Of a stretch of 24,125 nt of DNA, positions 15,433 to 23,218 are shown piece by piece. The notes beneath the pieces are model-generated. The model was not told the origin of the DNA. It was given only the letters and a program-made list of their open reading frames with translations, and made no database searches. Made by a program: the position numbers and the translations under genes. The DNA is from SHLQ01 sp964445255 (lineage in GTDB: Bacteria > Actinomycetota > Acidimicrobiia > Acidimicrobiales > SHLQ01), in assembly GCA_964445255.1 (NCBI GenBank), contig CAYUKM010000031.1, forward strand, positions 1 through 24,125, given 5' to 3'. How positions within the stretch are numbered: the stretch's first letter is position 1; the number at the start of each line of letters is the position of its first letter.

Positions 15433-15789
15433 ATGCTTGAGATCAACGTCGAACAAAATGACGAAGGCGACGGGTATCACTTGTGCCGCCTAGGCGGAGA
15501 AGTCGATGCCTACACGGTTGGCGAATTCCGCGAAACGCTTTCCAACATCGAGAGCGTCCGGTGGCTCATTATCGAGCTATCAGAAGTGCCCTTTATGGAT
15601 TCCGCTGGCTTAGGTGCACTTATCGGTGCGATCCGTCGTGTCCGCGAGGGTGGGGGCGATGTGGCGGTGGTTTCGACCCAACCCGGTTTGAACAAGTTGC
15701 TCCACACCACGGGCTTCGATCGGATCGTTCCCGTCACCGAGTCGCTGGAGGATGCGCTAGCAGCGCTTCGCGAACTCGCCGAAGAATAA
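15433..15789 (+). CDS. STAS-domain anti-sigma factor antagonist
   Basis: A 118-residue SpoIIAA-like protein. The motif FMDSAGLGALIG contains Ser57, the residue that anti-sigma kinases phosphorylate in this family. Flanking elements LGGEVDAYTVGEFR and LLHTTGFDRIVPV are typical. When unphosphorylated, such proteins bind the anti-sigma kinase and free a sigma factor. No kinase, phosphatase or sigma gene is nearby. The ATG at 15433 is preceded by GAGG (15422-15425) with 7-nt spacing. An upstream in-frame ATG at 15418 lacks this. Confidence 0.9.
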   Translation: MLEINVEQNDEGDGYHLCRLGGEVDAYTVGEFRETLSNIESVRWLIIELSEVPFMDSAGLGALIGAIRRVREGGGDVAVVSTQPGLNKLLHTTGFDRIVPVTESLEDALAALRELAEE

Positions 15790-15796
15790 GCCCCGA

Positions 15797-17740
15797 TCAG
15801 TTCGAGATCTGCCCGGCGAGCGCAACGACGCTGTCGAGGTCAGTCACCGGAAGCGGCAAGTCATCGACGAGCACCACCGGGATCGTCGATGTGGAGATGT
15901 ACTCCGCGATGTTGTCGTATTCGGCCGCCCGCTTTCGGCGTAGATGATCGACGATCGCTTTGTTTGCTTTTGCGCGACCACCTCCGGGGACCTCGGGCGT
16001 GCAGCGATTGACGATGGTGAGTTCAGGCGTCACCCCGGCTTCAACAAGCTGGGCGTGAAACGCTTCGGCGTTCTCCAACGATGAACCTGTTGGGGATGCG
16101 ACGAGGGCTACGCCGGTCGCATCGCTGCGCAACAGATCGTGGATGTGGCTTCCGCGTTCGCGAAAGCCATCTTCGATCCCGGCGAAGCTCTGGAAGAACG
16201 CCACCGCGTCTCGCACGACCACGCCGCCAACGATCGACACGAGTTGATTGACCAGGCCGCCAATGGCACGATCGACGATCGATCGCTTCTTCCCGTGGAC
16301 GAGCACTTGGTACATGCGGTTGTCGAGTAAGCGCGCCAGCAGGGTCGGCGCGTCGAGAAACGCCAATGCGTCCGATGACGGGGGAGTGTCGACCACCACG
16401 AGATCGATGTCCGGGTCGGTGTGTAGTTCCCACAGGCGCTCGACCGCCATGTACTCGGTCATCCCGGAAAGCGACTCGGCTAGTTGGTGGGCCAACGGGG
16501 ACTGCAAAATCCGGGCGGCATGAGCGTCGTTTTCGGCATGGCGGCGCACCACCCGTTCAAACGTCCGACCCGGGTCCAACATGGTGGCTGCGAGGTTGCC
16601 CGTAGCTAACGGGATTGGGTGCAGGTCATCGTCGAGGGTCTCCAATCCGAGGGCGTCGACGAGACGTTTGGCAGGATCGATCGTCACGAGCGCAACGGAC
16701 TTACCCATCTGGGCGGCTCGGGTCGCTAATGCTGCGCTCATGGTCGTCTTGCCGACGCCGCCGGTCCCAACCGTTATGACGACCGGACGTTCGAGCAGAG
16801 CGTCGATCGCTTCGAAGCTTCGCTCTAGGGCTTTGACCGACGGTGGTGGAGTCGTCTCGGCCGGAGGGTTGAGCAAGTTTGCGATATCACCCGGTGTTCG
16901 AATACCGCCCGGTTGTTCGGCGGTCTCATAGCGCGGCACGGGCAGTTCGTCTTCGAGGCGGGCAATATTGGCGACGTTCGCCTCATAGCGGGCACGAACT
17001 CCCGGACCCAGCGGATGGGAATCGAAGCTTGCAGGGGGCTCTCGGCGCGGGAAGATTCGATTGACCACCACACCCCCTAGGCGAATGCCCGGATCATCCT
17101 CGATGTCGAAAGCGGTTTCGATTGTCTCGTTGACGGGAGTCTCTTCAGCGAGAGTGACCAGGACGGCTGCGGATCGCTCGTGATCGGTCAACAGGGCATG
17201 GGCGCGGGTTCCCTGATCGTGAATGGGCCCCTCGCTTGCGGCCTCGGCCACTTGGCGAGGTGCTCGCAGGAGCTCCCGCGCTCGTCCCGATGCGGGACCG
17301 TCAACCACGATCCGATCCCAGCGACCTGACTCCAACGCTGCCCGGATGTAGCCGATCAACAAAACATCGCGGATACCGGGAACCGAAGTGGCGATTACCG
17401 ACAGTGCGCCCGTGCGTTCTAAACGGTCCGCGACGAGCCCCATGCTGTGCCCGGACAACCAAGCTGCAAGCAGCCGATCCGGGTGCAGGCTCTCCCACGA
17501 AAGCGAGTTTGAGACCTCGATTGGGCCCTGACCAGGGTCGTTGGGCAGCGCCTCAGGGTCGTCTGTGACCAGTGGTAAGAGCTGGCGTTGACCGTCCAAC
17601 TCAATAATAAGTGTCGAAAGACCACCCCTCGCGGAGGCGGTTCCTATCGCCGCGCTGAGTACCGTCTTTCCTACGCCACCCTTTCCCGCGATGATGAGGA
17701 GCGGATATGGGTAATGAAAATCGCTCTCTTCGAGTTCCAA
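15797..17740 (-). CDS. Fused double ArsA/Get3-like ATPase
   Basis: A 647-residue protein with two complete ArsA-type ATPase halves. Deviant Walker A motifs are GKGGVGKT (residues 19-26) and GTGGVGKT (325-332). Each half has a switch-like segment, VVDGPASGRARELL in the first and VVDTPPSSDALAFLDAP in the second. Mycobacteria encode this pair as two genes (Rv3679 and Rv3680, a Get3-like complex) next to whiB4. Here they are one chain, with a whiB gene 1.5 kb away. No arsenite-binding cysteine cluster is visible, so arsenic transport is unlikely. The only possible start is the TTG at 17740, because an in-frame stop lies at 17744-17746 and no other start codon precedes the first P-loop. The gene is divergent from the NfeD-like gene, with 8 bp between start codons. 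Confidence 0.9.
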   Translation of the reverse strand: MELEESDFHYPYPLLIIAGKGGVGKTVLSAAIGTASARGGLSTLIIELDGQRQLLPLVTDDPEALPNDPGQGPIEVSNSLSWESLHPDRLLAAWLSGHSMGLVADRLERTGALSVIATSVPGIRDVLLIGYIRAALESGRWDRIVVDGPASGRARELLRAPRQVAEAASEGPIHDQGTRAHALLTDHERSAAVLVTLAEETPVNETIETAFDIEDDPGIRLGGVVVNRIFPRREPPASFDSHPLGPGVRARYEANVANIARLEDELPVPRYETAEQPGGIRTPGDIANLLNPPAETTPPPSVKALERSFEAIDALLERPVVITVGTGGVGKTTMSAALATRAAQMGKSVALVTIDPAKRLVDALGLETLDDDLHPIPLATGNLAATMLDPGRTFERVVRRHAENDAHAARILQSPLAHQLAESLSGMTEYMAVERLWELHTDPDIDLVVVDTPPSSDALAFLDAPTLLARLLDNRMYQVLVHGKKRSIVDRAIGGLVNQLVSIVGGVVVRDAVAFFQSFAGIEDGFRERGSHIHDLLRSDATGVALVASPTGSSLENAEAFHAQLVEAGVTPELTIVNRCTPEVPGGGRAKANKAIVDHLRRKRAAEYDNIAEYISTSTIPVVLVDDLPLPVTDLDSVVALAGQISN

Positions 17741-17748
17741 AGGTCACC

Positions 17749-19131
17749 ATGCGACGTGTCGTAGCCGGACTGCTTGTGCTTGCCGGTCTCATTCTGTCCG
17801 CTGCGCCAGCAAACGCGCAGCTCAGCGATGGCACTTTCGATGTAATTGAGGTCAATGGTCTGATCGATCCGGTGATGGCCGACTTCATCGAGCGGTCGCT
17901 AGATGAAAGCGAAGCCAACGGTGCTGCGGGCGTGATCTTGCAGATGGAAAGCGAGGGCGCAGCGATCAGCGATGCCGAACTTGCCGCCCTGATCACCCGA
18001 GTCGCCGAGTTCGATATCCCGGTCTCGGTTTGGCTTGGGCCGTCGGGCAACGGACGTGCTCTCGGTGGCGCTGGTCAGTTGGCGATCGCGACCACACGAA
18101 TCGGAATCTCACCCGGTTCGGAGATTGGCGACTTCGGCGAGTCGGTCCTCGAAGGACCAGCGCTCAATGCGCCGTTCGTGAGCATCCTTGAGGGAGGCTT
18201 CAACGGAGAGGTCGTTGGCTACGACGAGCTTCTTGAAATCGGCGTGAACGATGGAGCGCTTCCCATCCAGGACGCACCCGTGATCTTGAACCACCTCCTT
18301 GAGCTGCCCGGCTTTCAATCCACCATCTTCCAAGCAGGTGACACCATCCCGGGTGGTTCGGTCCTCGCCGACGATGCCCAGCCCACTCGTGTGCCCGAGT
18401 CGCCGACTCGGTTCGTGACCCTTCCGCTCATCGAGCAGCAGTTCCACACCTTCGCGTCGCCGCCGGTGGCCTACCTGATCTTCATCATCGGCCTCGGCTT
18501 GTTGGTATTCGAGCTCTACACCGCCGGCATCGGCATCGCGGGTGTGCTGGGGGCAGGCAGTGTCTTGGCGGGCGCGTATGGCTTGTCGGTACTGGACGCT
18601 CGTTGGTGGGCCGTCGCCCTATTGGTCATCGCGTTTATCGGGTTCGCGATCGATGTGCAATCGGGGATCCAGGCGTTTTGGAGTGGCGTCGGCGTGGTCT
18701 TCTTGATTCTCGGCTCACTCGTCTTGATCCCCGATCACAGCATTGGGTGGTTGCCGCTGGTCGTCGGAATTCTCGGGACGATCATGGCGATGTTGTCGGG
18801 TATGCCCGCGATGGTTCGCACGCGTTTCTCGACGCCGACGATCGGGCGGGAGTGGATGATCGGTGAAGTCGGCGAAGTTGTCGAGGCCGTTGACCCTGAC
18901 GGAATCGTCACGCTCCGCGGTGCGCCGTGGAGGGCCCGCACCAACCGAGCCACGCCAATCCCCGCCGGTGAACGGGCTCGTGTTATCGAGGTCGATGGCT
19001 TGCTGCTCGAGGTCGAACCCGAAGCTGGAGGCGCGATCGACTACCGCGAGAAGCGGCGATCTTCGGAGCCCGAACTAGACGTTGATCTTGGGGAAACTGA
19101 GGAAGTTGTAACTGAAGTTGCTGGTGGGTAA
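17749..19131 (+). CDS. NfeD-family membrane protein, protease domain probably inactive
   Basis: A 460-residue protein with a signal peptide (RRVVAGLLVLAGLILSAAPA, cut near ANAQ). Next come a ClpP-like/S49-type domain (about residues 28-220), four or five membrane helices (about 245-370; LIFIIGLGLLVFELYTAGIG and following) and an NfeD OB-fold (GEVGEVVEAVDPDGIVTLRG). Active NfeD proteases have RAASAG with the nucleophilic serine. Here the region reads PSGNGRALGGAGQLA, with Gly in place of Ser, and no clear catalytic Lys follows. It is probably a scaffold for membrane microdomain proteins (flotillin/stomatin partners), none of which are in the window. The ATG at 17749 follows AAAGG (17739-17743). 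The upstream ATG at 17707 would hide the signal peptide. Confidence 0.87.
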   Translation: MRRVVAGLLVLAGLILSAAPANAQLSDGTFDVIEVNGLIDPVMADFIERSLDESEANGAAGVILQMESEGAAISDAELAALITRVAEFDIPVSVWLGPSGNGRALGGAGQLAIATTRIGISPGSEIGDFGESVLEGPALNAPFVSILEGGFNGEVVGYDELLEIGVNDGALPIQDAPVILNHLLELPGFQSTIFQAGDTIPGGSVLADDAQPTRVPESPTRFVTLPLIEQQFHTFASPPVAYLIFIIGLGLLVFELYTAGIGIAGVLGAGSVLAGAYGLSVLDARWWAVALLVIAFIGFAIDVQSGIQAFWSGVGVVFLILGSLVLIPDHSIGWLPLVVGILGTIMAMLSGMPAMVRTRFSTPTIGREWMIGEVGEVVEAVDPDGIVTLRGAPWRARTNRATPIPAGERARVIEVDGLLLEVEPEAGGAIDYREKRRSSEPELDVDLGETEEVVTEVAGG

Positions 19132-19166
19132 CTGGCGGTTGCCGCCGCGCTAGGCACGCGCGTAGA

Positions 19167-19178
19167 AATTGGCCAATT
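19167..19178. promoter_or_regulatory. 12-bp palindrome upstream of whiB
   Basis: AATTGGCCAATT is a perfect palindrome in a locally AT-rich patch about 70 nt before the whiB ATG. A TAGGTT -10 candidate (19218-19223) lies downstream of it. It may be an operator. Confidence 0.4.
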
Positions 19179-19247
19179 GTCCGAAATTAACCCTTGTTTC
19201 GCGCCACTGTTCGCGCCTAGGTTCGCCTTACAAGGAGGCGCAACGCC

Positions 19248-19511
19248 ATGGCGGCACAGCAAACCCAAACAAAAATCGGCGGATTACATTGGCAAGAGGG
19301 TGCGGCATGTCGCGGACCGTTGGGAAATGTGTTCTTCCCCCCAACGACGACCGAACGAAAGCGCGAGAAGATTGCGCGCGAAGCGCGCGCAAAGGAGATC
19401 TGCTCCGCATGCCCGGTCATGCTTTCCTGCCGCGAATACGCACTCGACATCCGTGAACCCCACGGCGTCTGGGGCGGGCTCAGCGAACAAGAACGCCGAG
19501 TCCTGATCTAA
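19248..19511 (+). CDS. whiB: WhiB-family iron-sulfur transcription regulator
   Basis: An 87-residue WhiB protein. The four cluster-binding cysteines are Cys21 (AACRG), Cys52 and Cys55 (EICSAC) and Cys61 (LSCRE). The GVWGG turn (73-77) and basic Arg residues near the end (QERRVL) are present. Such proteins bind a [4Fe-4S] cluster and act with the primary sigma factor, often sensing redox change or nitric oxide. A strong ribosome site, AAGGAGG (19232-19238), sits 9 nt before the ATG. I cannot assign the subfamily with certainty. Closeness to an ArsA/Get3-like gene recalls the whiB4 neighbourhood of mycobacteria. Confidence 0.95.
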   Translation: MAAQQTQTKIGGLHWQEGAACRGPLGNVFFPPTTTERKREKIAREARAKEICSACPVMLSCREYALDIREPHGVWGGLSEQERRVLI

Positions 19512-19514
19512 GTC

Positions 19515-19601
19515 TCCCGGGCTTCGCCCTCCAGCAGTCGCAATCCGAGCCCCAGGGGGCTCTCGATGCTGCCGCTCGTTCCTCGCTAAGACTGCTGCTG
19601 G
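19515..19601. repeat. REP-like intergenic element, copy 2
   Basis: Contains CCCGGGCTTCGCCCTCCAG (19517-19535). A stem CAGCAGTC/GACTGCTG (19532-19539 with 19590-19597) encloses an inner hairpin GAGCCCC/GGGGCTC (19547-19562). CTCGTTCCTCG lies at 19575-19585. The 22-23-nt block at 19530-19552 and the CTCGTTCCTCG block match the element at 7617-7672. It separates the convergent whiB and selB genes. A further stem GCCCGCA/TGCGGGC lies just after it, around 19618-19644. Confidence 0.65.
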
Positions 19602-19681
19602 CCGGAGGCCCCGTTCCGCCCGCACCGGCTTCGCAGCTGCGGGCTACCGTGGATCCCTCAGAAGGACTTAGGGCGCGGCCT

Positions 19682-21400
19682 CTAAGTTCGTTTTGGGAGG
19701 CGGGGGCCGGCGATTCTGAGGTTTTCTCGGCGGCGGGTTACGCCGGTTCCGTCGAGTCTTGCAAGCAACGGCATGGCATGTTTGCGCGTGTTGCCCATGC
19801 GCTGACGAATCTCGGACACGGTCACGCCCTCGGGCTGCTCGGCGAGCATGTCGGCGAGCAGCTCGGCTGCCTGATCGATCGCTTCAGGAACGAAGTAGGC
19901 ACCGTCTTCGACGATGAGCTGTCCTCGACGTACGAGCTCTCGGAGCTCTTCGCGGTCGATGCCGTCGGGGCCGGGAGGGGCGAACGGTGCAGCGCGTACG
20001 GCGGCAACAAATGGATGCTCGGCAAGCGGGTCGGCGGCTTCGCGCATCGTTGCCCGCCCGCCGCTGACGTTGACGTCGGTCAGCAGTTCGAGGGTGGCTC
20101 GTTCTTCGGGGGAAAGCCCAGCGGTCTCCAGACCGAGGGCGCCAGCCTCTTCGACTTGCGTTCGGATCTGCTCGACCGCTGTGGCCAACGCTTCTGGATC
20201 GACAGCCCAGTCGCCTACGTCGGGTTCGCGGTCTTCGCCGGTCAAGAGCTTCAACTCGTCTACCTTCACCCAGCCGCGCTCGGCGATCACGCGATCAACC
20301 GAACGATCCGGCGATGCCTCCGATGCTTTGGTCTGTGGGTCGATGTCGAGAACTTCGCCGCCACCGATGGTCTCGGAGCGCCCGGCCTCTCGGAGGATGA
20401 ACCGATCGCCGGGAAGCAGCGGCAGCTCGTGGGGAAGGTAGACGCGGATGTTGCCCTTCCCGCCCGGTGCAATCGCCGGACCGAGGATGCGAATGCGCAC
20501 GGCGTGTTCTCCCGCTCCGAGGTACAGCAGGTGTGCTCCTCGCCGTGACACTTCATGGTCGAGCGAGTCGAGCACGCTCAGCGCACCGTCGAAGACTGAA
20601 GTCTTATGCCATTCGTTTTCACGGACGACCACGTCGCCTCGGCGAACTTGGTCGTGACTGACCCCGGTGAGGTTGATCGCGGTGCGATGACCTGGGCTGA
20701 CCTTGGTCCGCTCGGCATGAAGGCTCTGCAAGCCTCGCACCCGCACATCGCGGCCACTTGGAAGCAGAGTCAGCTCGTCGTCGACTCGGACGCGACCACC
20801 GGTGAGTGTGCCGGTGACCACTGTTCCCGACCCCTTTGCAGAGAACGCGCGGTCAACCCACAAACGCGGCGTGCCTCGATCCTTGGCATCGGGTGTATTG
20901 GCGAGGAGTTCGTCGAGGGTGGCCTTGAGATCATCGATGCCGGTTCCATCGAGCGAGTCGACCGGAATGACCGGAGCACCTTCGAGGAACGTGCCCTCGA
21001 CCCGCTCTTCCACATCGAGCATCGCCAGCTCGACGAGGTCTTCATCGGCCAGCCCAACCTTCGTGAGCGCAACGACGCCCTGCGTGACGCCGAGCAGATC
21101 GAGGATTCGAAGGTGTTCCTCGGTTTGAGGCTTCCAGCCCTCGTTAGCGTCGACGACGAACAGGCATGCGTCGACGGCGCCGACACCAGCCAGCATGTTC
21201 TTGAGAAAGCGGATGTGGCCCGGCACGTCGATGAGCGAGAGGACCTTGCCGCTCGGGAGCTTGGTCGAGGCGAACCCCAGGTCGATAGTGAGACCGCGTT
21301 CCTTTTCTTCAGCGAAACGATCCGGGTCGGTGCCGGTGAGCACGCGCACCAGTGTCGACTTGCCATGGTCGACGTGGCCCGCGGTCGAAACGACACTCAT
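19682..21400 (-). CDS. selB: Selenocysteine-specific elongation factor SelB
   Basis: Delivers selenocysteinyl-tRNA to UGA codons marked by a SECIS hairpin. The 572-residue protein begins SVVSTAGHVDHGKSTLVRVL, with GHVDHGKST as the GTPase P-loop, then ERGLTIDLGFA (switch I) and DVPGH (switch II). The base-recognition motif is LTKVGLAD in place of NKxD. Domains II-III follow (VVTGTLTGGRV, LLPGDRFILRE). The C-terminal winged helices, which bind the SECIS RNA, end in GVTVSEIRQRMGNTRKHAMP. I chose the ATG at 21400, where homology begins. It lies 28 nt downstream of selA on the same strand. Confidence 0.96.
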   Translation of the reverse strand: MSVVSTAGHVDHGKSTLVRVLTGTDPDRFAEEKERGLTIDLGFASTKLPSGKVLSLIDVPGHIRFLKNMLAGVGAVDACLFVVDANEGWKPQTEEHLRILDLLGVTQGVVALTKVGLADEDLVELAMLDVEERVEGTFLEGAPVIPVDSLDGTGIDDLKATLDELLANTPDAKDRGTPRLWVDRAFSAKGSGTVVTGTLTGGRVRVDDELTLLPSGRDVRVRGLQSLHAERTKVSPGHRTAINLTGVSHDQVRRGDVVVRENEWHKTSVFDGALSVLDSLDHEVSRRGAHLLYLGAGEHAVRIRILGPAIAPGGKGNIRVYLPHELPLLPGDRFILREAGRSETIGGGEVLDIDPQTKASEASPDRSVDRVIAERGWVKVDELKLLTGEDREPDVGDWAVDPEALATAVEQIRTQVEEAGALGLETAGLSPEERATLELLTDVNVSGGRATMREAADPLAEHPFVAAVRAAPFAPPGPDGIDREELRELVRRGQLIVEDGAYFVPEAIDQAAELLADMLAEQPEGVTVSEIRQRMGNTRKHAMPLLARLDGTGVTRRRENLRIAGPRLPKRT

Positions 21401-21428
21401 AAGACGACCAATTCGCTGTGCCAACAGC

Positions 21429-22715
21429 TCATATTTGCGCCAGCGCTTCGGTAATGGCTGCATCGTCTGCAGGATCGACCGAGCGCACATCGAGGATCGT
21501 CATGTCTGCGGTGACTCGGGCCACGATCGGTAGGGGTGCGCTCCGCAGTTGGGTCCGATGGTCACCATTAAGGGTGATACCGAACGACGGGATCTCGACG
21601 GTGGGAAGTGTGCCGCCGCCCGGAACCGCCTTGGTTTCGATCACGGTGCCAACGCCAGCGTTCTTGACGATCGTCTCGGCACGCTGTTGCAAATCATTCA
21701 GAGGAGCCGCCGCCATGGACCAGAACGGGATCGCGGTGTGGTCGCGATTGAGGTACGCGATGGCGAGTTCCTGCAATGCGCCGAGAACCAGCCCACCCGG
21801 TCGAAGCGCTCGGGCCAACGGGTGCTTCTTGCAAGCGTTCACCAGTGCAGCATCGCCGGCGATGATTCCCGCTTGAGGGCCACCGAGGAGCTTGTCGCCA
21901 GAAAAGGCCACCAGCGCTGCGCCGTCGGCCAGCGTCTGCTTCGCCGCTGGCTCGTCGGCCAACCATGTTGGTGGCCCCTCTGGGAGCCACGGGCACGCTC
22001 CGTCGAGCAGGCCCGAACCGATGTCGGAAACGAGAGGCACCCCGAGAGATGCCAGACCCTTCGTGCTGGGCATTTCGGTAAAGCCGGTGATCTTGTAGTT
22101 CGACTGGTGGATTTGCATCACCAGCGCGATGTCGTTGGATTCGTCTTCGATACGGGTGCGGAAGTCGGCGACGCGGGTGCGGTTGGTCGTACCGACCTCC
22201 ACCAACTTCGCACCGCTTTGTTCCATCACGTCGGGAACACGAAAGCCGCCCCCGATCTCGACGAGCTCGCCGCGAGAAACTGCGACCCCGCGGTCGCGGG
22301 CGAGCGCCCCGAGGATCAGCATCACCGCTGACGCACAGTTGTTGACGACCATCGCCGACTCGGCACCAACCAAGCGAGCGAACAGTCCCGGCACGGCCGC
22401 TTGTCGAGAACCCCGCTCACCCGTTTCGATGTCGAGTTCGAGGTTCCGGAAGCCAGCGTCTTGATGCACGCCGTTTGGGGCCCGTCCCAGGTTGGTGTGC
22501 AGGAGCGTCCCCGTTGCGTTAATGACCCGGCTGAGGAGCCCCCGTTGCGTTTGGTGCGCATACGCACGGGCCGCATCGGGATTCCCGTCGGCGATAGCTC
22601 GGCGAGCGGCATCGACCAGTAGCGGATGCGGCATGTCGACATCGGCGATTTGGCGAGCGAGGGCGTCTACCGACGGAGGCCGGCTTGGGTTTGTCTCCTT
22701 GGCTTCGTCAGTCAC
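21429..22715 (-). CDS. selA: L-seryl-tRNA(Sec) selenium transferase SelA
   Basis: Converts seryl-tRNA(Sec) to selenocysteinyl-tRNA(Sec) with selenophosphate, using pyridoxal phosphate. The 428-residue protein has the N-terminal helical region (SVDALARQIADVDMPHPLLV), VINATGTLLHTNLGRAP (residues 64-80), RGSRQAAVP, and the cofactor lysine Lys275 in AFSGDKLLGGPQAGII. Its length is normal for the family. The start is GTG (22715), with a TAAGCT box 6 nt upstream, so it is probably leaderless. It forms an operon with selB. selD and selC are not seen in the window. Confidence 0.96.
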   Translation of the reverse strand: MTDEAKETNPSRPPSVDALARQIADVDMPHPLLVDAARRAIADGNPDAARAYAHQTQRGLLSRVINATGTLLHTNLGRAPNGVHQDAGFRNLELDIETGERGSRQAAVPGLFARLVGAESAMVVNNCASAVMLILGALARDRGVAVSRGELVEIGGGFRVPDVMEQSGAKLVEVGTTNRTRVADFRTRIEDESNDIALVMQIHQSNYKITGFTEMPSTKGLASLGVPLVSDIGSGLLDGACPWLPEGPPTWLADEPAAKQTLADGAALVAFSGDKLLGGPQAGIIAGDAALVNACKKHPLARALRPGGLVLGALQELAIAYLNRDHTAIPFWSMAAAPLNDLQQRAETIVKNAGVGTVIETKAVPGGGTLPTVEIPSFGITLNGDHRTQLRSAPLPIVARVTADMTILDVRSVDPADDAAITEALAQI

Positions 22716-22721
22716 GTCGCC

Positions 22722-22727
22722 AGCTTA
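22722..22727 (-). promoter_or_regulatory. Candidate -10 box of selA (leaderless)
   Basis: Minus-strand TAAGCT is followed by 6 nt and then the GTG start at 22715, the same arrangement as at fxsA. Confidence 0.42.
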
Positions 22728-22763
22728 GGGTGCGCGGTTTCAAGAGCACCCCGTTCCGCTGGC

Positions 22764-23181
22764 GTGATCTTCATCTTGGACCTCGACAACTTCTCCTGGA
22801 TCAACAACGAGCTTGGTCACGCCGCTGGAGATATCGCAATAGCGGCGGTTGGCCGCCGACTTCGTGCCGTCGCCCCCTCGCACGCGTTGGTTGCGCGTCT
22901 CGGGGGTGATGAGTTCGTCGGGTGGTTGCCGGGAGCGACGGTGGACTTCGTCCAGGCCTCGCCGACGATCTTCGCCGGTCTCTCGCTGCTGGATCTTTGC
23001 GCAGGGTCGAAGGTTCACGCTTGAAGCCTCCATCGGTCTGGTCGAAGTCGACGAAGACGACAACACCGACGATGCGATTCGCCAGGCTGACGACGCAATG
23101 TATGAGGCGAAGGCACGAGGCGGCGACCGCAGTGTCAGCCGGCTCAAAATCACCGATCGATGGTCGGTCCAGGCTTGGTAG
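22764..23181 (+). pseudogene. Broken GGDEF (diguanylate cyclase) fragment
   Basis: The first frame encodes VIFILDLDNFSWINNELGH, an RLGGDEF active-site motif and GWLPGATVDF, then runs into a TGA at 23022-23024. The other frame continues the domain correctly: FTLEASIGLVEVDEDDN, AIRQADDAMYEAKARGGDRS. Removing one G from the GGG at 23004-23006 joins them as AGRRFTLEASIG. The N-terminal start of the domain (DxLTxLxNR) is also missing. With the frameshift repaired it would be about 139 residues. It is probably a decayed gene, although the single-base shift could be an assembly error. Confidence 0.75.
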
Positions 23182-23206
23182 AGGGAATATCTGAGGCTTC
23201 CAGGCG

Positions 23207-23212
23207 TATGGT
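23207..23212 (+). promoter_or_regulatory. Candidate -10 box of fxsA (leaderless)
   Basis: TATGGT is followed by 6 nt and then GTG at 23219, so transcription would begin at the start codon. No Shine-Dalgarno is present. Confidence 0.42.
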
Positions 23213-23218
23213 ACGGGT

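Noticed and set aside
17707..17748. ATG at 17707 as the NfeD-like start
   Set aside because: It would add 14 residues before a clear signal peptide, and the ATG at 17749 has a well-spaced AAAGG.
19512..19681. Possible selC (tRNA-Sec) beside selB
   Set aside because: I looked on both strands for a TTCGA-type T-loop, a TTCA anticodon loop and an 8-bp acceptor stem and found none. The stems present belong to the REP-like element and a GC-rich hairpin.
19649..20548. Long open frame on the plus strand opposite selB
   Set aside because: It is antisense to the strongly supported selB, has no recognisable domain and follows from the codon bias of selB.
23022..23024. UGA in the GGDEF gene read as selenocysteine
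   Set aside because: Sequence after the TGA in that frame has no GGDEF similarity, while the +1 frame continues the domain, so a frameshift explains it better.
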